64,000 nt of DNA from Pomphorhynchus laevis (taxonomy: Eukaryota > Acanthocephala > Palaeacanthocephala > Echinorhynchida > Pomphorhynchidae), in NCBI GenBank assembly GCA_012934845.2, contig WNNJ02000757.1, forward strand, positions 26,364 to 90,363, given 5' to 3'. A program made the position numbers and the translations under genes. Shown here one piece after another: positions 43,501 through 54,741 of this stretch. Positions within the stretch are counted from its first letter, which is position 1, and the number at the start of each line of letters is the position of its first letter. Below the pieces are notes generated by a model, which did not search any database, was not told the origin of the DNA, and worked only from the letters and a program-made list of their open reading frames with translations.

Positions 43501-43756
43501 TACCTTACTGAGCAGTAAAACGAATAAAGACAAAGTGCGTAGAGACCAAGGTTTACAGAAAAATGATACTAGTACAAATCCTTATAGTAGATATGACCGA
43601 GAGAGTTAAATTGTTGGAAAAGCAGCCGATCAAAAGTGAAGACGGCACAAAAAGATTTTACGCACCCTTAACATTTAACCCATTCTTCCGAAACTTAAAG
43701 AGAAATAAACTTAGTGATCAAATCACTTGTTGATATGATTAAGAAACTAGTAATTC

Positions 43757-43817
43757 CAATGTTTCCTAAAGTGCCGTTACGGCGTTCCGCAGTAAAGGCA
43801 CTTTAGGAAACATTGCA
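43757..43817. repeat. 18-bp inverted repeat
   Basis: AATGTTTCCTAAAGTGCC and its reverse complement flank a ~24-nt loop that itself contains GCCGTTACGGCG. Confidence 0.8.
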
Positions 43818-43819
43818 AT

Positions 43820-44220
43820 TCTCAAAATATGCACAAGACTAAGAAATAAGTGCCCCCGTGGGAAACCGAAATGTAAGCGTTGCAACGAAATGACGCTAGC
43901 CCATCTGTTAAAAAGTGACATGACAGGTAAAACATACAACGTTAGGGGGAATGTAAAAGTAAACCTTTGTCATATTGCTCTAGGGGTACAAAATGTCTTA
44001 TGGCCTACGTCGGTCAAAACAGTTTGAGAAGCATATTCGAGCCCTTAGACGGAAATCCGACATTTTACATAAACACGACAAAAACGATGAATCAGTGAGA
44101 CAATATGTTGATAATCCCGAGCACAACATGGAAAACATTACAATGAAGCAGATATTTACGACGACAATAAACGAAAAAATGAAATACATTGGATCGGCCA
44201 GATAATGAAAAACAACTAGC
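43820..44220 (+). pseudogene. Penelope-like element GIY-YIG fragment
   Basis: A Cys-rich linker (KCPRGKPKCKRCNEMTLAH) is followed by a heavily shifted GIY-YIG (CLMAYVGQNSLRSIFEPL) and an end block with YIGSAR/WIGQIMKN near 44,180-44,210. Several frameshifts. Confidence 0.6.
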
Positions 44221-44990
44221 ACAATACGGTACACATCTACCATCTGACTTAAATCGAACATATACTGTTTCGTCGCTGAAATATCTTCCAGAAATTTGAC
44301 ATGCCACATTTTACATATAATAATGCTCCGCACAAATATGACGAAGTTTTTTTGAGAAAGCGAAAAACATTTTAATAAATATAGGGCGTTTGTTATTTTA
44401 TTTTGACGGTTTAAAAAGCGGTATATATAGTGCGTGTCAGACTTAGAAATGCTTGGTTTGCATTCATGGCTTGGATTAACTTCGTGTACTAGTCCCATAC
44501 TTTTCCGCTTATTTCACTTTTTGCTTCTAATTTAATCTTCGCATCTTTTATATTTGAGGACGTAGTTTTGATCCTCGTGTAAAGCATCTTGCATCATCAT
44601 ACTTTATACACTCTTTCTGAGCTGTGTTAAAATTAAGTTCCAAATTCAGTGCTTAACATCACTTGATATTTAATTTTCGGTTTTTTCGTGATTTGTATGT
44701 TTTTTCATTGTCTACGTGAATTGTGAATTCATTGTTTATTGGTGGAAACGGGCTTGATACACGACTGATATTTATTTCAGTTGGGCAAATAAATCTTCTA
44801 TTCGGATGCTATTAATGACATCCGATTTCTATAACACACGTTGCTTAACTAATCTACTTGCCTTTTTAGCTTTGCATCGAGGTGATCGTTCATATACACT
44901 TTGATCTCGACAATGAAGAATATTGTAGATATGGCTATACAGCTTTCTTAATATCTTACAAAGATTGATACTTGCATCTTTCAAAACTTT
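44221..44990. other. No recognisable feature
   Basis: AT-rich DNA. The minus-strand frames are antisense to PLE text or are low-information. Nothing supported. Confidence 0.45.
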
Positions 44991-45094
44991 ATATCATTCA
45001 CCCTTGATGTTATTAGTATTTGAACGGCATCTGGATAGATTTACTCGCCCAACTAAAAGAAATAAGAGTCGTATATTAAGCCAATTTCCACCAG

Positions 45095-45620
45095 GTGACA
45101 TTTGGTATACTACACTATACAAAAAGACAGTCGAAAAACATGTACTTAAATCATAACAGCAAGCATATCAATACCGTTAAAAGACCAGTCGTATTTAATG
45201 AGGCCCTGCGTATAAGAAGAATATGTAGTATAAATGAGGATTTTAAATCAAATCATGGGTAGTTAAGGAAACATTTAATTGCTAGAGGCTATTATAGTAA
45301 TCAAATATAAAAACAACTGGTTTTTGCAAATCCAAAAACCTCGTATATTTGGCAACACGACATGAGTGTAATAAGCAATACGTCGGTGATGCTTCAAACC
45401 AGATGAATATCATAGCAAACACACGTGGATCAGACATTAAGGCCAAAGGAATAGGAAGAGACGGTGCTGCTTATCACATAATTGGCCATACGGAACATAG
45501 CATGAGTCAGTATAATTGAAAATGACATAAGTGATACGGCAAGAAGAAAGAAATGTGAGCAGAAATAGATTACACAGCTAATGACAGGCAAGCACTTAAA
45601 TGCATTTCATAATTGCACTC
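45095..45620 (+). pseudogene. Penelope-like element thumb + GIY-YIG fragment
   Basis: RPVVFNEALRIRRICSINEDF (45,182-45,247) is the PLE thumb signature. After stops, YLATRHECNKQYVGDASNQMNI (45,346-45,408) is GIY-YIG, with GRDGAAYHI and an end block near 45,560. Frame broken by at least four changes. Confidence 0.72.
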
Positions 45621-45823
45621 TTCCATAAACATTAGCATTTTAACAGCGTTAAATTCTTCCCGAATCAAACGTCAGAAAGAATTGTAAAAACACTGAACAG
45701 TAATATTTTTGTGTGCTAACAACTAAAGTGACAAACTGAAAAAATTTAAAAACCGAAAGCTTTTCAAATAATCAAATTCTTATTTTCTAGGTTTTATAAA
45801 TTACTTTATTATATACACATATA

Positions 45824-45862
45824 TACGCCTGAAGGCGTAGTGCCGAAACGTTTTTGCCAAAT
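45824..45862 (+). ncRNA. Small hammerhead-like motif after PLE end
   Basis: CTGAAGG (45,829-45,835), short GGC/GCC helix, GAAACGTT (45,845-45,852). One or two core bases depart from consensus (G for A at the end of CTGANGA; GTT rather than GTC). Placed ~210 nt after a PLE GIY-YIG end. Confidence 0.4.
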
Positions 45863-46240
45863 TTGTTGATATCTACTAAATCAAAGTAATAGTTTGTCTG
45901 GTTCTACATTATAATTATATAGAATCTTAAAAAGACGCGCTAAGGGACGTATCCCATTTTAAATCAAAAAGCCTTTCGCGCCAAAAAGAAATTAAGAATT
46001 TCTCCAATATTTCGATCCCTAGACGGGAACATTTTCAACTTGAATCCATATTTTCTATCCATATTTTTGGATAAATTCGGATTTAATTTACATACATTCC
46101 AGCATTTAGGCTTCTCGCCTTAAAAAATAAAAGTGTTATGTCAATGTAGCAAACTTGAAGGGTACTAATATATCCTTGTTATATGCCATTAATAAGGAAT
46201 ATTTGCATATAAAATAAAGTTCATATGTGAAAATTTACCC
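45863..46240. other. No recognisable feature
   Basis: AT-rich sequence with no supported ORF, RNA or repeat. Confidence 0.45.
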
Positions 46241-46255
46241 ATGTTATCAGCACAT

Positions 46256-46430
46256 GAAAGGAAGTACATCGTTATGGACAATGTTACAATCCATAAGACT
46301 AGAGAAGTTAACAAGGCCTTCATTCAGAAGAACTATATCTAAAAGTTTTTGCCATCATATTCCCTACAACTTAATCTTATTGAGGATTTTTTCAGCCCAT
46401 TTATTGCTCCAGAGATGTTGATTCAATTAC
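46256..46430 (+). pseudogene. DDE transposase fragment (Tc1/mariner-IS630 type)
   Basis: A frame not starting with ATG reads RKYIVMDNVTIHKTREV, then one stop (46,345), then KFLPSYSLQLNLIEDFFS. This is the end of a DDE_3 domain: the second catalytic Asp in VMDN and the Glu in LNLIEDFFS, with the FLPSYSP.LNPIE spacing. The first Asp and DNA-binding domain are absent. Confidence 0.72.
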
Positions 46431-46499
46431 CTATATTAAGTGCTTAGCAACAAAATGCTTTAAACTTCGATGAATTACTGGTAAGTTATTCATCTGATG

Positions 46500-46565
46500 T
46501 CTTCCTTCTGCATTCATTTGCTAATTACTTGGTGCAAGCATTATGAGCAGCAGAAGGAAGACATC
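46500..46565. repeat. 16-bp inverted repeat
   Basis: GATGTCTTCCTTCTGC and its reverse complement lie about 30 nt apart, just 3' of the DDE transposase scrap. Could be a terminal inverted repeat remnant or a fold-back. Confidence 0.65.
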
Positions 46566-46641
46566 AAATATTTTCTAGATTTCATTTCATAACGGAACAA
46601 TAAGAATCACTCATATCAGTCTACTCAGTACGATCAGATCC

Positions 46642-46734
46642 CATGCAGCCTGATTTCACTCAAATGATGGAACAAATGATGACAGCCATCCAACGCTTGG
46701 AACGAAATGTTTACGAACTTCAAGTTCAGAAGTA
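46642..46734 (+). pseudogene. Possible Gypsy-type gag N-terminus
   Basis: A short frame MQPDFTQMMEQMMTAIQRLE then a stop. Met/Gln-rich helices of this kind open many Gypsy gag proteins. The zinc knuckle plus protease at 48.86 kb could be a downstream piece. Weak on its own. Confidence 0.3.
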
Positions 46735-46739
46735 AACAA

Positions 46740-47140
46740 CTCGCGTGCGAAACCATGGGATATGCATTAACTTGCCGCTTATCTTTCTATCTTTCTATAC
46801 TTTAAAGCAATGTTGAACGAGGATCTAGTAACGAACGCGGCCGAGTAATGGTTCCAGATCTTCGTTCGCCGTGTGGCGACCATCTATTTGGCGATCACCC
46901 ACGGCTGACAAACGGTTGCTCTCCAGTTGCCTCGTGTAACTGTGGTAGAAGCTGAGTTTTTCAGGCGCGTAGGCTTGGACCTTAACCGGCCACTACAAAT
47001 TGCTTCCTATGCACCGAATTATGAAACACGCGAAAGTTCCCTCGCAATAAGATTCCATACTAATAACAAGCCACACTCTTCAAAACGATAGGTTAAGAAA
47101 TGAAGAGTTACTCGTATGTGACCTGTAGTCACGGTACTGA
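46740..47140. other. Unassigned, locally GC-rich stretch
   Basis: 46,810-47,040 is noticeably more GC-rich than its surroundings (GACCATCTATTTGGCGATCA region). It has no ORF over 60 codons and no recognised motif. It might be retroelement gag in decay. Confidence 0.3.
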
Positions 47141-47146
47141 GTCATG

Positions 47147-47595
47147 AAGTCACGGTACTGATGAGCTCCGTTAGAGCAAAACGCGTCTAGCGTTGTTGAC
47201 GTTTGTCTTTACACATATGATGACTGGGCATACGTAGCGACTTTGAATATTGCGAGAATAATTCGGTTCTATTTCTTTGAGAGGATATATAGAATGCTGC
47301 CTGGTGTTTATGCCTCTTTATGAGGAAAACATTGATTTATTTACGAGTACACCATTGGGTGTCCGAGGGCAGGTGTAACAACAATTTATATTTTATATAT
47401 TTGTACACTTGAAAGTGTCCCTGTTATACATCATTTCTATTAAAATGAATTTAGTGCCTGATGAATGGTTAAACTGTAATACGCACTGCCATGCACACTG
47501 CTTATGCTAAATTCCCTCTTATGATTCAGATTAAGGATAGTTCTAGTTTTCGAGCTCTAAACAGTGTTTAAGCGTGTGTTAAGGTGCCTGAAGAA
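47147..47595 (+). repeat. Hammerhead-bearing terminal repeat (right), A-B order
   Basis: Inverted counterpart of 42,476-42,900. The hammerhead at 47,151-47,190 keeps CTGATGA (47,158-47,164), stem II GCTC/GAGC and CGCGTC, but GAAA has become AAAA (47,178-47,181), expected to abolish cleavage. A partial tandem copy of CACGGTACTGA sits just upstream. Confidence 0.7.
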
Positions 47596-47802
47596 TGCTT
47601 TTTGAAAATCTATGAATCCAGCGTACAGTGAACGTCTTAAATTTAAACTCTTTAACCTGCGAGCGCAACTCGCCTAAAGAATATATGGTTGATCTATTGG
47701 GACGTAATCCATATTGTTCTTGTGGGATAAATCCAATACGAAATGTCACTTGCGAAACGAGCAAGTGTTACTGAATATTCACCTTGAAAACTTGAGCGAA
47801 CA

Positions 47803-48662
47803 ATGTCTTTAAATATAGATATCCCATTGGTCAATGGTAAGGCAATCATCGGCATCCAAGCAGGTATTGATATACCTGCAATTGGTGAACTGGTCTGCCC
47901 AATCTTAAAGGGAGCAGATCGTGAACTCGCAGCGACTAATGCGGCCATGTGGGCCTACGACCAAGTAAGACAAGGCTACGAGGCCTTTTATCAAATATTC
48001 TTTGCTGCAGCTATTTATGCCAGCGTCAAATATAGACTTGTCGGCGAGTCATCACGTGACAAGGGACTTTATGGCCCAGATGACAGATGGGCTTATACAG
48101 AGAATGCCTACATGCCGTGAGCCGAACGACTAGAACATGATCATCTATGTCCCCAATTCGTCCTCCGTGCCCTTACACTCACCGTGGCCACCAAGATTAA
48201 GTGGTGGAACACGAATCACCACGTTGGCACGGTTGCTACGTGAATAAATTATTTATCAGCTACGGGATGGATATTGCTAACGCGGACCTTCGCAACGCTC
48301 TACATGCTGCGGGCCATGTAGCCGGTACCATTCGCATCCTGTCTGCAATGGGCATCAACGGATTAAGGTCTATCAGAGATGTACCAGAGTCGGGTAAAAT
48401 CAGGTTCTAATAAAGCGACGATTTCACTCTGAGAACTACAGGTTTACCGGCTAGTGCAGGGAAAGTGGCGATTGCGCATGCAGTCCTTCAGCGTATGCTG
48501 AATCATAACGCCATGCGCATTTGCCCTCTACCTATGGACTTCATTGAATTGGCCCAAGCATACATCAACATTTCAAAACAGAGGGCCATATTTCTCATTG
48601 GCGCATACTATTTTACCGGCCAAAATCGGTTGCACTTATTGCATCTGGTTGCTTTGTTATAA
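47803..48662 (+). pseudogene. Endogenous viral element: totivirus-like capsid, C-terminal part
   Basis: A 105-codon open frame (47,803-48,120), then stops and shifts to 48,660. Shares AGIDIPAIGELVCPILKGAD, NAAMWAYDQ and AYTENAYMP with the copies at 14.8 and 25.4 kb but is clearly more diverged from them and extends 3' where they stop (VAGTIRILSAMGINGLRSI, ASAGKVAIAHAVLQRML). It lies in the same orientation upstream of the RdRp relic, matching capsid-then-RdRp order in totiviruses. That order is the basis of the capsid call. Confidence 0.65.
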
Positions 48663-48830
48663 CGTTTGAATAACAAAGCAAATGCAGCGCTCCGTTTGAA
48701 TTAACACGTCGAGCCACCACACTTATCAAGCCGATTCAAGGGTCGGAAGTAAATGAAACAAAGGTTTTCGAGTTGAACAAGGATATGTCTAAACGGTATA
48801 ACAAAGCAACCAGATGCAATAGTGCAACCG
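48627..48830. repeat. 33-bp inverted repeat at EVE/Gypsy boundary
   Basis: 48,627-48,661 and 48,798-48,830 are reverse complements (CGGTTGCACT..TTGCATCTGG) with a one-base indel. They lie at the point where capsid text gives way to Gypsy text. Confidence 0.75.
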
Positions 48831-48863
48831 ATTTCATGCATATCAAATTGAATGTCCAGCAAA

Positions 48864-49160
48864 AAATTTGCGATGCTATTTCTGCAAGAAAATTGGTCAT
48901 GTTCAAATATGCTGTAAAGCTAAGAAGCATAAAACAACCAAGATAAACGAAGTGCAGGAAGCGCTATCTGATGACGAAATCGCATTGTTGCAAGTAGAGG
49001 CAGAAGATGTCGAAATATTTCAAGTACAATCATCCGAGGGGCCTTCGATCAGTGTTAAGTTAAACAACCAGTCATGTGTAATGGATTATGACACGGGTGC
49101 GACAATTTCAACTCTTCCTGCGACAATATGGCAGGAAGAATTCAATAACAATTATTAACA
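48864..49160 (+). pseudogene. Gypsy-type gag zinc knuckle + aspartic protease fragment
   Basis: A frame (about 48,868-49,158) with CYFCKKIGHVQICC (CX2CX4HX4C nucleocapsid knuckle) followed by an Asp/Glu-rich linker and VMDYDTGATISTLP, the retropepsin active site (DTGA). These adjoin in the gag-pol of LTR retrotransposons. No RT or integrase follows; viral text resumes at 49.17 kb, so this is a scrap inside the EVE. Confidence 0.8.
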
Positions 49161-49164
49161 ATAA

Positions 49165-49449
49165 TTGACAATTCTTAAGAATTCAATAACAATATTCAAT
49201 AACAATCTATATATCGTAGAACCTGGTACTTGTCCTATATTTAATTGGCGCCAACATGGTTTCATAGTACCAACGTGGAGAAGACGCGATGTGTCTGACG
49301 CCATATGGAAGCGTTTGACGTCCAAAGGAATGGAACAGAGTCCGTTTGCCGACTTGGAGAGTGTTGATCGCCTAACTCTATCTGATAAAACTGATTCAAT
49401 GTTCTCCCCTGCCAAAATTAGATCAAAGAAAGAAGCCAGAAGAGAATAA
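49165..49449 (+). pseudogene. Endogenous viral element: capsid C-terminus (probable)
   Basis: A 94-codon frame with FNWRQHGFIVPTWRRRDVSD, PFADLESVDRLTLSDK and a basic end (IRSKKEARRE). Lies between capsid-like and RdRp relics in the same orientation, hence the inference that it is the capsid end. The AATAACAATATTCAATAACA repeats just upstream mark the join to Gypsy text. Confidence 0.5.
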
Positions 49450-49619
49450 ATAAACTATATCAAACTATATAAGCAATATACTTTATGTTATATATATTTA
49501 AATGTCTGTATTTTCTCGTATTTAATTTCTCTTTATATGCTTGAATCTACTCTTTTAAATACTTTATAGTTTTGTATTTAATATATTTTATTTTAAATAA
49601 TAGTTAGAAGAGAATATAA

Positions 49620-51785
49620 TTACTCAACTCTGGAAAATGCTGAAGCTGACAAACTTTTCGATCGATTATATGTTAATGCTGATAAAAAGCTGCTGCCAAT
49701 TAAAGTTAGCTTAACAACCTATTGTTCTAGTTATCCATTGGCACATATCACCACAATTAGTACTTATAGTCAGCTCGTATTCATATTAAGACACCATTCA
49801 CTTCTAGGTTTTACCCTCAATATTTTGAATTATCATAGGGCTTTACATTCCATCGATGACCATAACTCACGAGCAGTTATACGTTCTATTGTATCTGGTT
49901 TATGTCAAAGTTCATCATCTCCAGTTTGTTCGATGATGTGGAAATCTTTTAGACAGCCTATATCTAACACTGAACGTATGTATTCTATCATTACTAATGA
50001 TGAAAGTAAAGAAAATCATTGTTCATCTAAACGTTTCTGTCCTGATTTAACCTCTAAAATGTTTAAGATTAAAACTTGTGCTAAACATAACACTTCTTAC
50101 ATTGTGTTATCTCGATTATCCAAGGATCGTTGTCTTTATGATTGACTTAATGACTTATTCCATGCTGCATCCAAAGGTGACTGGGCTCATACCAAACTAG
50201 ATCTCGAAACTGTGATAAATGTCGTCTCTAAGTCATGTTTTAGGAATCTTAATGTTAATATCAAGAATATTAATTTAGTGTTCAACGTACTACTACAGGG
50301 GCGTACAACAGTTTGATTTCAGGTTTGATTATTGGGGCCGTGCCATTCGAGAGCGTATCTAGGCTTCTCAAATATATGTAGTTTAGGCTTTTGTTGCGAA
50401 AGTAGAGCTTCTTTTCTAAACAAACTGAAGCAATGTTCTGACGCAGTTCGCCGAACACATACAGACTGGCTAGGGCAAACATTACAACCCCATAGTATAT
50501 GTGAACTCTCTTACTGGCACATGTATTCATCTCGCCAATTAAGCCAGAGTGATTGGACCAAGGAGAAAACTGAACGTATGACTACTTTACCCCTTAAAAA
50601 TGTTATATTGAGTAAATCTTATTCTGATTATCTTAATGAGGAAATTATACTTGCTATATTTACTATAATGAATAACGTTAAACAGCCTCCTTTAAGTTGG
50701 AAAGATTTTGTATTACGTCGACAGAGAAGTGTTTCGTCCGGTAGTACTGGTGGAATCCGTACTATTATCAAAAATGTATCTTACTCGGCCGGCGAAAGAA
50801 TTTATTTCGAAAATATTAAAACTTCAGAAGTACTAAACTGGTTAAACAACTCACCTATCTTACCCGCTGTCGCTAGTGAGAAATTTGAACATGGCAAGTC
50901 GCGTGCTATTTAGGGTACCCAGCCAAATGATTTTCTTATGATGACATATGTGTTAGAAGAGCTAGAGCTTAAACTAGAATTCCTAACGGGTGCCCAACAC
51001 TTAAATAATATGCCACAATCGGCTCAGCGCATCTATCGCAGACTGATATCTACTCAAGAAGATAGCATGTGTGCCTTGATGCTCGATTACTCGAACTTCA
51101 ATATACAACACACCCTGGCAATTCAATCTTTTGTGTTTGACTGTATCGTAATAAAAGAGCCTTTAAACTTGGGTGGCATCAAGATTATATTCGTGCTGCT
51201 GACTGGTGTTCTAAGGCCATGCTCAACTCCCGCATTAAATTTCCAGATAGCGATGAGTTTGTTAACGTACATCAGGGGTTATTTTCGGGTATGAGAGGTA
51301 CGGCATTTATGAATACTTTACTTAACTATTGTTACTTTTATGCTACAGTCAACCTGTTGAAAAGTGTTGTTCCTTTATTCTAATTTAATGTCCTTCCACC
51401 AAGGCGATGATGTGTGGATTAGCTCCCAATAGTCATTGCTTTAATACACTAGTTTACCATATTATGTCAGCTGTAGGTTTAGGCTTTGAACCCACAACAT
51501 AAAATATATGTTATGGCACAGGTGAATTTTTGCGGGTGTGGTACTCTCAAGGGGAAGCTCGTGGTTTTGTAGCCAGACCCATAGCTTCCTTGATCATATC
51601 TCCTTTGCAGGCTTCCAGAAACAAAGTTTTTGTTGAGGTAGCTAGAACAATTGATTCTCAGTTGCGAAAGCTTCAGCGAAGCGGCTTGCATAATGAGATT
51701 GTCTCATCCTTATGGTATGTTATGGTCGCATGTTACATCAAATCTTCGAAATACGAGCGAGCTACTTACATCCCTTAAGAGAATG
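49620..51785 (+). pseudogene. Endogenous viral element: totivirus-like RNA-dependent RNA polymerase
   Basis: Protein-like over ~2.1 kb in a few frames (stops near 50,143, 50,316, 50,911 and 51,380; a frameshift near 51,160-51,290). Totivirus RdRp landmarks: SEKFEHGKSRAI (before motif A), CALMLDYSNFNIQHT (motif A, with Asp), GMRGTAFMNTLLNYCYF (motif B), and HQGDDVWI (motif C, GDD at 51,398-51,410). The RdRp would copy a dsRNA genome inside particles. Stops and shifts make it non-functional. The fossil ends at ~51,785, where PLE RT text begins immediately. Confidence 0.87.
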
Positions 51786-51789
51786 AATG

Positions 51790-53270
51790 ATTGACCCCAG
51801 GTGGGTAATTTTATTACAATGGACGTCAACTCGTTGTATAGATCAATTCATCATAAGAACGGAATTGATACAGTTGTTCAAGTTATGACACATGCATCGT
51901 GGAACAACAAAAAATCTTGTTTATAAAAGACGTTCTATATGTCATCCTTACTAATAATGTTTTTGAATTTAATGGCCAGCTCTTTCGTCAACTAAGAGGC
52001 ACGGTGATGGGTACTTCTGTTGCACCTTCATACCAATCTTATAAGACAAGTACTTAATGGTATGTCAGTACAACCTGTGATGTATTACATATGCATCGAT
52101 GACATTTATTATGTTTAGTGGAACTGATGCCACAAATAGAGTGCGCGTTTAATACAGCTAAACCCTTAAAATTCGAAACGTCCGCTGGTAAAGGTGTAAA
52201 TTTTATGGACCTACGGAAATACTTGGATGAACAAATACGATTCAGACAGAATTATTTAGAAAGCCATCATATGTACCGACATTTCGCATCCAGCTGCCTA
52301 TCACAAAATGTTAAGACAAATATGATTCGAGCTGAGCACAAATATGATTCGTGCTTAGTGCAATCGTATAATTCGTATCTGCAGCACAACAGAAACCCTG
52401 GTGCATCACCTTAATCGCTTAATTGCGGACCTTAACAAACGCGGATACCGAAGACGTAGAGTACTGAACATTATAAATGATACGCTAATACCTGCTAATA
52501 TAATCAGCAAACAAAACAAGTAGATAATAAAAAGTCACCGATAGTCGTCGATTATCGGCCAAGATTCAAACACAAGCAAAATAATTCATAAAACAATAGA
52601 TGCGACTAACCTAAAATTTGATACAAAAATACCGAAACTACGAGTGTTCTTTCGTTACAATAACACAATCCAAGCAATGCGTGTCCGCAGCAAGATGCCA
52701 AAAAAACAGTATATGAGGACAAAGGAAATTCAGACATTGGTGTGAAGATAAACGATGCAAATGTTGCATCGACATTGACTCAAGTCCCTGGGTAAATAGT
52801 AGCGTCACTAATAGAAGATATGCCACTACTACAAATGGTAATTACAAGACAAAAGGTGGTATACATTTAGGTGGATGTAGTAGCTGTGACATTCATTATG
52901 ACGGAGAGACTAAACATGCGCTTAAAGACCGTCTGACTAAACGTAGATTTCACATCAAGGTTAATTTGAAGTCAGAGGGAGCCGCTGCTCATACTATTGA
53001 GATCAGAAGTGAGCATACATTTCGATATTGATGGTTAGGTCTAGATACCGACGATACAATTAGAAAAGCGAAGGAACAAAGATATATCAGGTGATTGTGT
53101 ACAGACATTACGCCAAACGTGAACACAACACAGCACATCTATAAATGGGAAGATGTAACATGATTGGGCCAGCCTCCTCTGAATATTGATTTCATTTTCT
53201 GTTCGTTGTGTTGATCGTTTTATTGTTCATGCTCTGTCGATGTTATCAGCCTGTATATTTGCCTGTATTC
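51790..53270 (+). pseudogene. Penelope-like element (RT palm to GIY-YIG)
   Basis: Motif A MDVNSLYRSIHH (51,822-51,857), motif B LRGTVMGTSVAPSYQS, degraded motif C, a 98-codon thumb frame (52,118-52,414), a linker (PIVVDYRPRFKHKQ), and GIY-YIG GGIHLGGCSSCDIHYDGET (52,858-52,914). Many stops. The catalytic palm Asp pair of motif C is not cleanly readable. Confidence 0.75.
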
Positions 53271-53277
53271 TAGATAG

Positions 53278-53325
53278 TGTGCTGACGAAGGGTATCAAAC
53301 CAGAAACGTATAAGGAATAATACAC
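53278..53325 (+). ncRNA. Small hammerhead-like motif after PLE end
   Basis: CTGACGA (53,282-53,288) fits CTGANGA exactly. Short GG/CC helix II, then GAAACGTA (53,303-53,310) with loopless AC/GT stem III and A as cleavage base. Distal stem I can use GTGT/ACAC. Confidence 0.55.
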
Positions 53326-53339
53326 TTACCTGTTTGCCA

Positions 53340-53810
53340 GTTTTCTACACAAGTTAAAATATATATAGCGAAAAATCGCGTGAAACTGTGGTCCAGTAGC
53401 CAAAGCTGGCTTCGATTGATTTTTAATTCATATTTGTTGCTAAATAACTGGACTTTGATCATCAGCTCCATCAGTCTATTGTATATTTCCGAGACTTTCC
53501 TAACCACCCAGCAGTCATCGTAAATTCGGATGAAGAGGTTAGGGTGCGTTTCGATTGTTTCTTTGTGATAACCATAAAGTCACCGGCAATTCCTCATGAT
53601 GCTAAACAAAGCTCCGGTGCATAATGCGTTTTTACTGGCTTGTTGCGTGTGGACCTTCTAGTTATTCTTTATATATGGCACAAATGCGTATCCATTGATT
53701 ACGAGGGCACTGATTTTCTCACAGGATTCCAAAAGGAATGTATTATCGCTTGATAAAATTGCTTGAAACTGTGGTCCAAGAGCGAAAGCTGGCTACGATT
53801 GATTTTTAAG
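53340..53810 (-). repeat. Repeat family carrying permuted hammerhead strands, copy 3 (decayed)
   Basis: Homologous to 15.5-16.1 kb. On the minus strand TCGAAACGC and AAGTCTCGG survive, but CTGACGA reads TTTACGA. A second partial start (GCTTGAAACTGTGGTCCAAG) occurs at 53,760. Expected inactive. Confidence 0.65.
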
Positions 53811-53873
53811 TGAGAAATATTTTGTGAGAAATTCAGTGGCCTCGTAATAAACGGATATACATAATAGACGATA

Positions 53874-54195
53874 ATGCTGCTAATGACGTTACAGTACATT
53901 ACAAGGTGTGTGGCTACATGCAAAACGAAAAATCTAATTTACTTGTGTTCGTGTGCTGAATGTTCGGTTCAGTATGTCGGTAAAACAAGGAATCAGCTGA
54001 ATATTCGTATTAATAATAGACTTTGTGACATAAGAGCTGGACGAACTGACAGGGATGGTGCGGCTAATTATTCTATTGAACACCCTGGACGTAGAATGAG
54101 TGTAATGGCTTTGGAGGATGGATTATAAACTTTACCGCGATGAGAAAAGACAACAGTTCTGGATAGCGCAACTTATGAGTGATCTACACCTAAAC
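53874..54195 (+). pseudogene. Penelope-like element GIY-YIG fragment
   Basis: An 84-codon frame: LIYLCSCAECSVQYVGKTRNQL, IRINNRLCDIRAGRTDRDGAA. After a frameshift, the end block RQQFWIAQLMSDLHLN with the Trp-Ile-..-Gln-Leu signature. A nearly complete endonuclease domain. Confidence 0.8.
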
Positions 54196-54204
54196 ACATT
54201 AAAT

Positions 54205-54740
54205 GAATGTCACTTACCTTAGGTGCATCTAAGGAACGCGTACTATGGAAACATTATATTGCCGATATCCTAGGGATCTGGAGATATGATACCAAATCAC
54301 TACAAGACTTCCATTTATCATTGAATGCCTTTGGACCGATGAAATTCACAATGGAGAAAGAATCAGCTGTCATCTTTTTGGATATATCTATCTCACTCTA
54401 AAACAAAAAGTTTTCTACTATCCAATATCGGAAGCCGTCATCGCCAAAGCTATACATCCCATGTTTAAACTAAAACCAGAATTTGAAAATTTTCCATGCA
54501 ATTTTTCTACAATTTTCCATGCCTCCAGTGTAAGAAAATAGATGTGGGCCAAACAGGAAGACCGTTAGCTATCCTTGCCAAAGAACACTCATATGTAATG
54601 AAGAGAGCACTACACGGACAGTATACATCTTCTTGTGACATTTCTCAACATATAGGTGTTAATAACCACTTAATGGACATTACGCTAATTACACCACTGA
54701 GGAAAGAAACTAACAAAACAAAGCGTAAAATTATCTAAAC
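54205..54740 (+). pseudogene. Penelope-like element RT motif-C region + GIY-YIG scrap
   Basis: 54,207-54,401 reads LWKHYIADILGIW (motif C with the first Asp of the DD changed to Ala), then FHLSLNAFGPMKFTME and VIFLDISISL. 54,496-54,738 holds a diverged GIY-YIG (FPCLQCKKIDVGQTGRPL, HIGVNNHLMDI). An internal deletion joins the two. Confidence 0.65.
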
Positions 54741-54741
54741 T

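Noticed and set aside
43998..44498. 166-codon minus-strand ORF
   Set aside because: Its first two-thirds are antisense to PLE GIY-YIG text; no domain recognised.
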